In this document: in pieces, positions 44,892 to 53,826 of the stretch
Position numbering within the stretch: the stretch's first letter is position 1
How the letters are laid out: the number at the start of each line of letters is the position of its first letter
NCBI RefSeq assembly: GCF_900156475.1
Contig: NZ_FTNR01000016.1
Span: 1 to 64,000, forward strand
Length of the DNA: 64,000 bases
Source of the DNA: Natronorubrum thiooxidans
Lineage (GTDB): Archaea; Halobacteriota; Halobacteria; Halobacteriales; Natrialbaceae
Direction: 5' to 3'
Translations under genes and position numbers: made by a program
The notes under the pieces: model-generated
Told to the model about the DNA's origin: nothing
What the model saw: only the letters and a program-made list of their open reading frames with translations
The model's database searches: none

Positions 44892-45043
44892 TCGTAATCA
44901 ACCCTTGTGCTCGCCTGCGGCAAGCCGCAGGACTCGCGATCTAAGCGACATATTGGCGGCTGTCGTTCATTCGAACTATCCTGTCCAGCCAGCGAGGGAT
45001 CCACGCATAGAACGCTCTCTCCCACCTCTCAGATTCTGACTAA

Positions 45044-45199
45044 TTCGATCTATATTCATTTGTAGACGCTCTATATCCCGAAAACGTGGTAGTTTGTGAT
45101 AGCGACGGCGAGGCGAAAGCACAGGACAAGAAGACGCTCCGTGAGGCAGGGTTATCACGCTATGGGGCGGATCCGTGTCACTTTATTCTCGCCTATTAA
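45044..45199 (+). pseudogene. Short orphan coding fragment
   Basis: After a TAA the plus strand is open for 51 codons with good codon bias: FVDALYPENVVVCDSDGEAK, AQDKKTLREAGLSRYGADPC, HFILAY. It has no start codon and overlaps by 17 bp the 3' end of the convergent membrane-protein gene. Origin unknown. Confidence 0.35.
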
Positions 45200-46082
45200 G
45201 GTATTCTTCGAGATTATTGATTATTTCTTCGTCATCAAACCGGAGATCGTTTCGGTCGAATCGAATACTCGGTAAAAGACCTGATCGATGTAATATTACA
45301 TCGTTCTCTGATACTGTAAAGTATTTTATCTGTGACTTTGGTATAAATTGATGCCAGGTTAACAATTTTCCACTTCCACTCCGACGCTGCTCTAACCCAA
45401 CCGGAGTAAGCTTATACGCTCTATCAGACAGCAGTGTGTTTGTTGTACCAACAAGTGTGACGACAACGAGAGCAGTTAACACAGTCAGATATGGAGGATA
45501 CCAAAATGAAAGTAGCCCAACTAGGACCAATCCAGTGACCATGGTGAATATCTGCACCTTTATTTTGTGACCCCGCGGCCACCTGGAAGTCCATTCTATT
45601 AGGACATTCTCGGATGCGATAGCGGAAGACGCAACCCGATTACGGGCCGCTCGTATGGCGATCTCACCTGCCCCAGCTGCGACAATCCCGAGTAGGAACC
45701 CGGTCGCACCGACGAGACTTGACACGGGGATGGCAGCCGGGTCGATGAGATAGACAGCGACCACCTCGAGGACACTAAAATGGTAAGCCATCATTGGAAC
45801 GAGTCCGAGAAGCGGGAAGAGCCAGGCTACCCAACCTGAGTTCAGCCAAGAGGCTATTTGTCCGTTGTCGGTTGTTAGGAATGCCGTCCCGGAACCAATA
45901 GTAATACCGATCGTTCCTAGAACGGCGAATGCAAGCACTTTGCTGCGCAAGCCCAAATACTCCACAGTGAACAAAGTAAGCGTCGGCGCAATCAGCGCGG
46001 CTACGTAGCTGCCGACGAGCACGCCGAATCGAGGACCCAATCCATCCGGTGAAACTACCGAGCTTTCGGTATTATATTTCAT
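45183..46082 (-). CDS. Multi-pass membrane protein, possible halocin immunity or export partner
   Basis: 299 residues. Hydrophobic segments near 18-42, 50-68, 85-110, 122-145 and two in 180-225 give about six membrane helices. The C-terminal 75 residues are soluble and beta-rich (LTPVGLEQRRSGSGKLLTWH, FTVSENDVILHRSG), ending in a charged helix (DDEEIINNLEEYLNRRE). This PH-like tail resembles DUF-type membrane proteins with a C-terminal sensor domain. It lies downstream of, and in the same direction as, the Tat-signal peptide gene at 47216. The immunity or export role rests on neighbourhood only. Confidence 0.6.
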   Translation of the reverse strand: MKYNTESSVVSPDGLGPRFGVLVGSYVAALIAPTLTLFTVEYLGLRSKVLAFAVLGTIGITIGSGTAFLTTDNGQIASWLNSGWVAWLFPLLGLVPMMAYHFSVLEVVAVYLIDPAAIPVSSLVGATGFLLGIVAAGAGEIAIRAARNRVASSAIASENVLIEWTSRWPRGHKIKVQIFTMVTGLVLVGLLSFWYPPYLTVLTALVVVTLVGTTNTLLSDRAYKLTPVGLEQRRSGSGKLLTWHQFIPKSQIKYFTVSENDVILHRSGLLPSIRFDRNDLRFDDEEIINNLEEYLNRRE

Positions 46083-46142
46083 ATTTGATTTTGATGTGGA
46101 GCGTATAAAGTATTTAGGTACGCTGAAGACTGAGTGTTGAGC

Positions 46143-46432
46143 TCAGCGTGAAGGAGGGAGTTGAAGCGGTTTCTGACGAGTGCTGTTACTGAAGACTTGC
46201 CGGCCCAAGGTCGCGGGCTGACCGTCAGCCCGTGACCGGAGCGTACGCGTCGGGACGCCGATACGTTCGTCTCGATCTTCCACCGCCACGCTACCTCTGC
46301 TTCTACTTCGTGGCGAATCCAGCCACAGAACGTCTGGAATGTGAACTGTTCGAGTAGGTCGCGCCCACCCTTTCGCGGTCGGATGACGGCTGTAAACAGA
46401 TGCTGAACACATCCAGACGCAGACCTTCTCAT
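46143..46432 (-). pseudogene. Possible transposase remnant
   Basis: The minus strand has a stretch with coding character (LLEQFTFQTFCGWIRHEVEA, and later NRFNSLLHAELNTQS) but an abnormal Arg/Ser-rich middle. A 13-bp hairpin with one wobble (GGTCGCGGGCTGA / TCAGCCCGTGACC) lies in it, as in the other hairpin-bearing transposase genes here. No family can be named with confidence. Confidence 0.25.
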
Positions 46433-46484
46433 GACAACTCGTCAATACGATTCAGCTGATTACGTCGGTTGGGAAGTACCAATC

Positions 46485-47216
46485 TTAGCAGTCACAATGC
46501 TGTGAAGATACGACATCTGAATCAGTCCCAATTTTAATGCCACATCCTTCATTAGTCAAACCGATATAGGCCGCAGTCACCGTCGCGAGGACGGCCGCCG
46601 CTGCCATCACAACCGGCGCCAATGCAGTTGCTCCAAAATAGGCGGCGATCGCAGTAGCGATAGTGAAGGTGCCGGCAGTTAATACGCTTCCCCACTGAAT
46701 CTCATCGACAGCGTCGTCACCAAGATAGGCCACGTCGCCGTTAATCTCTGATTTCCCATTACAGTGGCTTTGGATCCGCACCTCACCTTGCCGATTGTTG
46801 TCACTCTTGAAAAATTCACTACGCCCTTTTTCGGTTAGATCAATGTCAAGTTCGCCAGCACTCTCTTTTATTTTCCAGTATCCTTTTTCTACACCCTTAT
46901 TCATTTGTTTAACAATTTTTTGGACAGTGAATGTGAGCGATTTCCCGTTAGCAGAGATCTCGACTTTTTCCTTCCCAGATGTCCGACGTTTCGCCTTTTC
47001 CTTCCCGAGTGCGTTTGCCTGACCTTTCACTTTTGCCTTACCGTTGGCGACCGTGATTGAATCTGTGAGCTTTTCGAACTTATTAGACTTCTGATTGCCA
47101 ATCGCTTTCTTGTCCTTTGCCGCAGCGGCGGAGCCAGCCATAAGACTGCCACCAATAAGACCGCTAGCTGATTTAAGAACACTACGCCTATTCACATCAT
47201 TATAGACTTCTTTCAT
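46485..47216 (-). CDS. Tat-exported putative halocin-like precursor
   Basis: 243 residues. Tat signal: NRRSVLKSASGLIGGSLMAG then SAAAA. After it comes a long Lys-rich, Ala/Gly-poor pro-region (about 35-165). The C-terminal 75 residues are very hydrophobic and small-residue-rich (VLTAGTFTIATAIAAYFGAT, ALAPVVMAAAAVLATVTAAY) and end with a cysteine tail (NEGCGIKIG, SSQHCDC). This order (Tat signal, pro-region, hydrophobic Cys-containing C-terminal peptide) is that of halocin C8 precursors, though I see no sequence identity. Start 47216 is chosen from the TATA position; 12 bases upstream is another ATG (47228). Confidence 0.6.
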   Translation of the reverse strand: MKEVYNDVNRRSVLKSASGLIGGSLMAGSAAAAKDKKAIGNQKSNKFEKLTDSITVANGKAKVKGQANALGKEKAKRRTSGKEKVEISANGKSLTFTVQKIVKQMNKGVEKGYWKIKESAGELDIDLTEKGRSEFFKSDNNRQGEVRIQSHCNGKSEINGDVAYLGDDAVDEIQWGSVLTAGTFTIATAIAAYFGATALAPVVMAAAAVLATVTAAYIGLTNEGCGIKIGTDSDVVSSQHCDC

Positions 47217-47243
47217 TAATACACTCATATTTTATCCTTACTA

Positions 47244-47251
47244 ATTATAAA
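47244..47251 (-). promoter_or_regulatory. TATA box of the halocin-like gene
   Basis: The minus strand carries TTTATAAT centred about 31 bp upstream of ATG 47216. Haloarchaeal TATA boxes lie about 27 bp before the transcript start, which would give an almost leaderless message from ATG 47216. Confidence 0.55.
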
Positions 47252-47310
47252 TCTTCCCCATATCCTATTAGATTATATTATAGAAAGACTCCGATAGGAG
47301 GCCGCAGGGT

Positions 47311-48312
47311 TTGGAAACCGTATCCAGCAGTACCAACACCCTGCAAGACGTAGCTTCGGTAGACGACTTCTTGGATGCGGCGGCTACCGAGACAGTACCG
47401 CTGTTTGATCATCTTGCGTTCGAGTTTCTGTTGGAGTACGACGTGTTCGCCCCCGCTCGCCGGGGGCGAACACGAGTGCATTAGCCACCAGATCTCTTTC
47501 GTGGCTTTCTGCACTGCTACTACGGGGATGTCTACGGTACGCGCCCAGTTACACGAGAACTTCAGAACGGTCTTGTCTGGTATTACTGCGGACTCGACAA
47601 ACCGCCATCTAGAGACACGATTGATCGATTTTTCACCGACCTCGAACACATTGTTGACGATGTCTTCGACAGGCTCATCGAGCAGGCCGCTGTCCGCGGC
47701 CTGCTCGACTTAACATACTCTATCGATTCAACCCACGTCAAGGCGATCCAGTACAACGACGCTGCATCGTGGAACTACGACCCAACAGCCGAGGAGTACT
47801 ACTACGGCTTCGGTTGTACAATCGTCTCAACCGGTTCAAAGATCCCAATTGCAGCGGAATTCACCCAATCCAAGCAAGCATCTCAAGAGACGGCGAGCGC
47901 GTCACGCGTGACGCGCATCGCCGTCGGTACGCCGGACTGGATGCTCGGAGACAACGCCTACGACGTCCTTGATTGGCACGACCACCTGCTGGCCGCAGGG
48001 GTCGTGCCAATCGCTCCGTACAATCCACGAAACACTGACGACCCGAAAGACATCGGGTACAGGGTCGAAAATCGCATCGAGGAACATAACGAGGATGTTC
48101 AGCTGAAGCAATCTATCTTGAACGAGACGTACAACAACCGGACAGGCGTCGAACGAACCAACGACGCGGTCAAGGACTGCTGCCTCGGGCATGTCCGCGC
48201 CCGAGGCCGGGTTCACGCACGAACAGAAGTATTTGTTGCGCTCTGTCTACGACTCGGCGTTGCCATCACCAACTACGAGCGAGGAAACGATCCGGGCTGT
48301 GAGATATTATGA
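47311..48312 (+). pseudogene. DDE transposase with one in-frame amber codon
   Basis: 333 codons from TTG 47311 read in a single frame except for TAG at 47482-47484. Family members I recall have Gln (CAG) there (VHQPP), so one C-to-T change explains it. The protein has TYSIDSTHVKAIQYN (first Asp), WMLGDNAYDVLDWHDH (second Asp) and TGVERTNDAVKDC (Glu) in DDE order. Five stems lie in the coding region: 47442-47474 (14 bp), 47679-47707 (12 bp), 47889-47925 (18 bp, imperfect), 47971-48012 (13 bp), 48182-48207 (9 bp). The first stem lies 8 bp before the amber codon. Confidence 0.8.
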
Positions 48313-48334
48313 GATGGACCTATGAAAATCCTGC

Positions 48335-48540
48335 AAGCGAATTTTCCACTTGATCGGTGATAGTTGTTCGGGTGGGCGCTGCGCTCACCCGAACAAGAGG
48401 TGAGAACCGCTGGAAAGCAGTGACTTCGAGAAGTGAAACACCCGGCAGGCGGGGGACTTCTTGTTTGCGGTGCCGTTGCTGTTGAGAGCGCGAGCAGGTC
48501 GCGCCTGAGACGCTGGCCGCTTCTCAGGCGCTCACCCCCG
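48335..48540 (-). ncRNA. Candidate guide (seek/bridge) RNA region of the IS1111-type element
   Basis: The 190-bp non-coding stretch downstream of the transposase is strongly structured: stem TTGTTCGGGTG/CACCCGAACAA (48364-48396) and stem GCGCCTGAGA/TCTCAGGCGC (48501-48531), the latter overlapping the transposase stop. In the IS1111 subgroup the guide RNA is made from the 3' non-coding end. The call is an inference from position and folding. Confidence 0.45.
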
Positions 48541-49516
48541 GTGGATCGTACATTTCCTTTCGTGTGAGCATGTAGAAGATTGAGACAAGCATTTTCCGAG
48601 CTGTTGCAACAATCGCTACCTGGTGGTTCTTCCGTTGTTTTAGCCGAGTATAGAAGTTCCCGAAGTAGTCATCACACCGTACTGCGATGTTTGCACACTG
48701 AACGAGGGCCCAGCGCAACGGCGCTGAGCCCTCTTTACTGATGCTGCCGCGTATTTCCTTGTCGCCAGACTGGTGAACCATTGGATCAAGTCCGGCATAG
48801 CTCACGAGTTGCTTGTCGTTGTCGAAGCGATCGACCTCACCGACTTCAGCAACGATAACAGCGGCAGTATACTGCCCAACTCCCGGAATCGACAGCAGCC
48901 GCTGGGCTGCTGGCGATTCCAGAACCTCTTGTTCGATCTTCTCTTCAACTGCCTCGATCTGTTCGTCGTAGGCGTCGATCACCGAGAGGTGTGCCTCAAT
49001 GATTGTCCGATCGGGATGACTGAGCGAGAGTTCCGCGAGGAACTCTCGCCCAGTTGGACCGAATAGCTCGCTATCGTACGTGTTGTCCGTACGCGTGAGG
49101 ACTGCTCTGACGCGGTTTTTCTCGGCAGTCCGTGATTCGACGAGCGACTTGCGTGTCCGGACGAGATCCCGCAGTGTGCGGATCTCGTCCGGTGGAACGT
49201 AACTTTCAGCGAGCATATCTGCACGAAGCATCTGAGCAAGTCGCTTAGCGTCGACGCGATCGGTCTTGACCGTCGCGTCGGCGATGATCCGGTTCTTAGA
49301 AGGATTCACAAGGGTAACGTCGAGATGCTCGTCGAGCATCTCGTAGATCGGGCGATAATTGCCCGACGCTTCAATAGCAGCTTCACCACCAGAATACTGT
49401 TCGGCGAGTTCGGCAAGACGGTCGTTTGGCAAGCGAATCTCGTCTTGCAGGTTGCCGTCGCCGTCAACGACGGCAACCTGCGAATACCGTTTGTGGGTGT
49501 CGATTCCAAGGTACAT
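48524..49516 (-). CDS. IS110-family transposase (DEDD)
   Basis: 330 residues from ATG 49516, with GGAGG seven bases upstream. N-terminal RuvC-like DEDD domain: MYLGIDTHKRYSQVAVVDGD (first Asp at 6), AAIEASGNYRPIYEML (Glu near 50) and TDRVDAKRLAQML (Asp near 90). C-terminal transposase_20 domain: LSIPGVGQYTAAVIVAEVGE then YAGLDPMVHQSG, with the catalytic Ser region ISKEGSAPLRWALVQ. Six stems occur in the coding sequence, the best at 49157-49192 (13 bp) and 49447-49481 (14 bp). Full length for the family. Confidence 0.92.
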   Translation of the reverse strand: MYLGIDTHKRYSQVAVVDGDGNLQDEIRLPNDRLAELAEQYSGGEAAIEASGNYRPIYEMLDEHLDVTLVNPSKNRIIADATVKTDRVDAKRLAQMLRADMLAESYVPPDEIRTLRDLVRTRKSLVESRTAEKNRVRAVLTRTDNTYDSELFGPTGREFLAELSLSHPDRTIIEAHLSVIDAYDEQIEAVEEKIEQEVLESPAAQRLLSIPGVGQYTAAVIVAEVGEVDRFDNDKQLVSYAGLDPMVHQSGDKEIRGSISKEGSAPLRWALVQCANIAVRCDDYFGNFYTRLKQRKNHQVAIVATARKMLVSIFYMLTRKEMYDPPGVSA

Positions 49517-49809
49517 TGAACGCCTCCGTTGGGGCTGATAGCGCGTGAATCGGAAAGGCACCTATACGTGCTCTGTGGCACAGTGTTCTTCTTCCTTCCA
49601 CGGGCTAGGACCGGTCATTCTAGCGTGCTTGTTGCACTCCATCTCATTCGGTCTCTGCCAACCCCTGTTGTCCTGATTCACGCACAGGGGCTTCAAAGCA
49701 GGATTTTCATAGAGTCATTCTATGACACGCTCAGTGCCGTATGCTGAATAGTTTCAGGGATCTTTGGTGTTGCAGTTACTACCTTTGCTGGACACGAACT
49801 ATGCTACTG

Positions 49810-50481
49810 TTATCCGTAGAACTGACCGAGGACGGAGAAGACCCACACAAGGACGTGCGCGCCGACGACTGGAACCAGCGTCCGGCGACTGAGATACACG
49901 AGCGTGAGAACGGCCGCGACCAGCGCGGTCTGAAGGAGGTTCCCGAGGGGCCAGTTGAGCGCGTGCGCGGCGGTGAATACGCCCCACGTGATCCCGCCCG
50001 CAACGAGCGAACTGTCCGTATACGCGAGTAATCGCTCGATAGGGTAGCCCCGGTAGAGGATCTCCTCAACGACACCCGTCGTCACAGCTCGCGCAAGCGC
50101 CACACCTATCCCGACGCTCGCACCCGCTGCGCTCGCTTCCTTGACCGAGAAGCCCAACGCCGTAACGAGCGGGTCCGTCATAGTATAGATGAGCAGAATC
50201 ACCACGGAAGTCCCAACAATATACCCGAGATCGATCCAGGCTGGCCGTCGAAATCCGAGGTCGGCTAGTGACAGTCCTTCACCGCGCAGGGCAATCCCGA
50301 CGACGATGCCAGCGAGTGCCCACTGGATACCGATCGAGACGACTGAGGGAATGTCGGCATCGAACACACCGAGTGCGAGCACGAACAGGGGTAATCCGAG
50401 GAAGGCGAGGGCGAGGTTACTGACGGTGAGTGCGGGGAGGCTGGACAGGGCGGACACAGACCGTCGGACGTTCTCCACCAT
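49810..50481 (-). CDS. CPBP-family (CAAX-type) intramembrane protease
   Basis: 223 residues, about six membrane helices. Signature: VVEEILYRGYPIERLL near 140 (EExxxR), FTAAHALNWPLG near 170 (catalytic His), and PVVGAHVLVWVFSVLG near 205 (second His). In bacteria such proteins occur in bacteriocin immunity and peptide maturation, and in archaea their targets are unknown. It is 2.5 kb from the halocin-like gene with transposons between, so a link is only speculative. A single gene between an IS1111-type element and the integrase. Confidence 0.88.
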   Translation of the reverse strand: MVENVRRSVSALSSLPALTVSNLALAFLGLPLFVLALGVFDADIPSVVSIGIQWALAGIVVGIALRGEGLSLADLGFRRPAWIDLGYIVGTSVVILLIYTMTDPLVTALGFSVKEASAAGASVGIGVALARAVTTGVVEEILYRGYPIERLLAYTDSSLVAGGITWGVFTAAHALNWPLGNLLQTALVAAVLTLVYLSRRTLVPVVGAHVLVWVFSVLGQFYG

Positions 50482-50688
50482 ATCGACAGCTACTCCCAGA
50501 ATTCTAATAAAATTGTGTCACCTCATCAGTACAACAGACGACTAACGCGAACAGCTATAGTAATCGTTAGAACTTTTCACTCAGAGACTCTTGCAAGAGA
50601 TAGTGAACCATCTCGACGAGATCTCCGTCGAGGAATTGGTCGCGTTGCAAATTTATCTAAAGTTTGATCCTGTTCTAAAAGTTCGTTC

Positions 50689-51831
50689 TCAGCTACGAAC
50701 GTCGTCAATCGAATCGGAGACATCCTTCATCTTGACGTCGGCGTAGGCCTCGTGAGTAGTCTCGATCGAGTTGTGTCGTAACGCTTCCTGAGCCTTTTCG
50801 GACATCCCGCTGGTATAGAGGTCACGTCCGAGTGCCCGCCGAGCGCCATGCAGCGTCAGATAGTCGTACTCCCCATCTGGATCGATCCCAGCTTCGTCGG
50901 TGAACCGTTTTAACAACCGACGAACACCCTCTTTCGAGATTGACGGCGGCGGTACCTCGTGCTCGCGGTGCAGACGATCGAGGACCTCGGTTTTCCCGGC
51001 GTCACCCCTATCCTCAAGCGTCGACGATACTCGGTCCTCATCGAGTGCCTCCTCAAGTATGCGCTTTTTCGAGCCGTAGTGACCCGTCGGAAAGACGGGC
51101 CACGCTTCGGTCGTCGGCTCTTGCACCCGGTACCATCGCTTGAGGACGTTGTGGACACTCGCAGGAAACGGGGCCTGTTCGTACTCACGGGACTTGCCGT
51201 AGACTTCGATCAGCCGTTCGTCGAAATCGACGTCCTTCCACTGGAGGCCGTTACGCTTGTCGTCTTTTGGATCGGCGAACAACTCAGCACCACGCGCCCC
51301 TGTTCCGTCGAGCATGACAACGATCGCCCGGTCACGGAAGGCTGTCTCGGCGTCGGTCCGGATGGTTCCCTCGAGAGCCATATCCACACGCTTGGTGGCG
51401 TACTCGAGCAACGTCTCGCGGTCTTCTTGAGACCAATACTGGCGCTTGCGGTTCCCGTCGTCCTCTGGCAGCGGGTCCATCGCGGTGTTCGTATTCGCCG
51501 GGTTCGACTCGAGGTGTTGTTCTCGCACCGACCAGGAGAGAAAAGCTCGGACGTAGGCGAAGTAGTTGTGAGCAGTTGAAGCCGCCAGACCCTCGTCGAT
51601 TATGACGCGGTCGTAGAGGTGCTCGCTGTAACTGCGGACATCGTGGGGTGTGAGGTCGTCGACGAACTCGAGGTCACGCTCGTCTCGACAGTGGTCGGCG
51701 AACTCACGCAGTGGTGAGCGCATGGTCGTCTTCGAACCGTCGGCGTTGATCTTATAGCGCAGGTAGCTCTCGATGGCCTCGTGGACGGTCGTTCCTCCGG
51801 AGGAAGCCCCTCGTTCCGTTGACCCAGACAT
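50689..51831 (-). CDS. Tyrosine recombinase / integrase
   Basis: 380 residues. N-terminal SAM-like core-binding domain (AIESYLRYKINADGSKTTMR to about 130). Catalytic residues: Arg in DGTGARGAELF near 182, a Lys in the beta-hairpin (VYGKSREYEQ) near 215, HGARRALGRDLY near 330 (HxxR), RHNSIETTHEAYAD near 353-362 (His and Tyr). All five catalytic positions appear present. Upstream is an inverted repeat (51869-51894). It could integrate the plasmid, resolve dimers or belong to a former provirus. Confidence 0.9.
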   Translation of the reverse strand: MSGSTERGASSGGTTVHEAIESYLRYKINADGSKTTMRSPLREFADHCRDERDLEFVDDLTPHDVRSYSEHLYDRVIIDEGLAASTAHNYFAYVRAFLSWSVREQHLESNPANTNTAMDPLPEDDGNRKRQYWSQEDRETLLEYATKRVDMALEGTIRTDAETAFRDRAIVVMLDGTGARGAELFADPKDDKRNGLQWKDVDFDERLIEVYGKSREYEQAPFPASVHNVLKRWYRVQEPTTEAWPVFPTGHYGSKKRILEEALDEDRVSSTLEDRGDAGKTEVLDRLHREHEVPPPSISKEGVRRLLKRFTDEAGIDPDGEYDYLTLHGARRALGRDLYTSGMSEKAQEALRHNSIETTHEAYADVKMKDVSDSIDDVRS

Positions 51832-51868
51832 TCGTATGTGGGGTACAGTGCCGACCCTCGTAAAGTCC

Positions 51869-51894
51869 CTTGGTTAAACTGGGATTTAACCAAG
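51869..51894. promoter_or_regulatory. 10-bp perfect inverted repeat upstream of the integrase
   Basis: CTTGGTTAAA CTGGGA TTTAACCAAG, 38 bp before the integrase start and overlapping the expected promoter. It could be an operator or an attachment core. The remainder of 51895-52192 has a further hairpin (52089-52117) but no gene. Confidence 0.5.
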
Positions 51895-52088
51895 TGAATG
51901 CTGAAACGGCTCTATCGGGCGATTTCAGTAGTCTCGAATACTCGAGCGTGCAAAATCGTACTCGATAAACCAAATATCGCTGTACAAAACTCCGTTCGTG
52001 GGGCTGCGAATACCCCAAAATCCGTGCACGAGATTCGCGTCTGTCGGTAGAAATCGATCCCGAATACAGGGCCGATCAAGGAATCACG

Positions 52089-52117
52089 ACCGCCACTCAC
52101 CACCCGTGAGTGGCGGT
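52089..52117. repeat. 12-bp perfect hairpin downstream of a transposase gene
   Basis: ACCGCCACTCAC CACCC GTGAGTGGCGGT, 76 bp beyond the stop of the transposase at 52193. It may be a terminator or part of the IS end. Confidence 0.6.
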
Positions 52118-52192
52118 CGGGTGGGCGAAAACGGTATAATCAGTCGATTTAGACAGTGATACCTCTCAGGAAGGGCAAGCACGGGGCGGAAT

Positions 52193-53824
52193 CTACAGCA
52201 ATGCGCTCACCTCCCTCCGGAGGAACGCACGAAACCGCGGGGCAGTCACCCGCGGTTTCGTGCGAAACTCGATGATGTCGATCAACGTCTGGACGAGAAA
52301 GTCCACAAGCAACCATAGATCGTACAGTAGAACTGCGAAGCCGAAGTGGAATAACCGGATAGAGAAGTTTGTCGACGTCGTCCACGGTGCGAACTCCTTG
52401 ATCTTACTATAGGCCGTTTCGATCCCGCCTCGGCGTCTGTAGCGAGTGATTTGCTTTTTCGTCAAGCGACGGTCAAGACCAATCTCGTCGTTTACGTCGA
52501 GATTGGTCGCAAATACCTGCATCTCGTCGCAGTCCTCGTCTGGCGGGAGTCCAACCAGCGTCGTCTCAGCTCTGGTGTTGGAGACACCATGTTTTACCGG
52601 CCCGTACACCGCGTGCTCGGATTTGACTGTCACTTGCTTTTGTCCCTCTACATCCGTGTCCATGCGCGCGATGAACCGCTTGACGCGGTCATCGCGCGGT
52701 GCCGGAATCACGTAGAAAAGGTCTCGCTGTTCGAGTACCGAAAATACGTCCGTGGCGTAGAACTCCCGATCAGCGTAGAGTCGCCGCGTATGAACGCGAC
52801 AGACGTCGTTGACGTGGTCGACGAGTCGGCGAACGATATCGCCGACTCGGTAACTCCTGTTTTTGCCAGGATAGCTCTCTGGGTCGTGGTAATCAGCGTG
52901 CCCGACTGGAAGCATCGCAGCTGCGAAGTGAACGTTGTCTCCAACAACGTTCGCGGTTGCAAACTTGTAGCACCAGTTGTAGGACTTGTCCTTCGGCGCA
53001 CCCTGGACACGTACGAGTTCCTCACGCTCCCCGTAGAAAGCGACGTAGGTCATGTCGATCGACAGCATGACTGGTGTCTCGAACTCCAAGCGAGGCTTGG
53101 CCCGCGTCAAGACGCGGGCCGCGCTTTGGTTGACCATCTCCGCGATTTGTGTCGGTGAAAGGTCCTTGATCGCCTCCAGAAGCGTCTCTCCACTCGGTCC
53201 GTCCTCGTAGAAGGGATCGTCGAGATCTGGGTCAGGATTGACGAAATCGCCGTAGGTTTCGGCACCGCCGTTAGCGGCGGTGCCTGTCAGCCCGAGACAG
53301 GCCTCCAGCATCAGGAGTTCCTCGTCGTCGTAAACCGGGTCATCAGGCCGGTCAAACTCGAAGGCAGGCAACACGACAGTTTGGAGTTCGTCGAGGAGAT
53401 CACGTGTTTTCCTCCGAATGAGACGGTTGACTGTGCGCTTCGAGGAGCCTGTTGGCTCCTCCGAAGCGCTGTCTTCGTACGGTGTCCCGATCGGACTACC
53501 GCGTTCGGCGGCCAACGCTTGGATCTGACGAGTAGCAGTCTCGATCGTGGATTGGAGGTCCGCAAACCGATTAGTCTGTGCCCGAGAGATCGTGCTTCGT
53601 GAAGGTGTGTCGTCGGGATTAAAGCCAAGAGCATCCGCAAGTTGAGGGTCACTGTCGAGCGTCCGATGGAGCCAGCCATCGGACGCGTCTTCGAGTTCCT
53701 TCAGGAGAATCGCCCGGAGCATCGGTTCGAACGGTTTAGAGTCGTGCCAATGGGGAATGGAATCAGCACGGCAGTATTGGCTGACATCGAGGTGAGTGAC
53801 CAACTCGGCCGCAGAGGTCGTCTT
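52193..53824 (-). pseudogene. Large DDE transposase, interrupted by an IS630 element
   Basis: About 540 residues in frame: LSIDMTYVAFYGEREELV (first Asp), YADREFYATDVFSVLEQR (second Asp) and RRGGIETAYSKIKEF (Glu). Ends as a long-type IS4-like transposase (NFSIRLFHFGF). Its 5' end is displaced: at 53824 the frame meets an IS630 insertion, and the N-terminal part (SGGWLPLTKQAAEVVD) is found beyond it at 54971-55134. The coding region has about eight long stems, e.g. 52227-52263 (15 bp), 52477-52508 (11 bp), 52822-52849 (11 bp), 53261-53284 (10 bp). Family uncertain. Confidence 0.75.
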
Positions 53825-53826
53825 TA

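Larger units (their letters stand above)
48321..49711 (-). mobile_element. IS110/IS1111-type element
   Basis: TATGAAAATCCTGC at 48321-48334 and its inverse GCAGGATTTTCATA at 49698-49711 are a perfect 14-bp inverted pair surrounding an IS110-family transposase. IS110-family members usually lack terminal repeats, but the IS1111 subgroup has subterminal ones, which fits. Total 1391 bp. There is no second gene. Confidence 0.65.

Noticed and set aside
47482-47484. Pyrrolysine at the TAG in the transposase
   Set aside because: Haloarchaea are not known to use pyrrolysine and no pyl genes are in the window; a point mutation is simpler.
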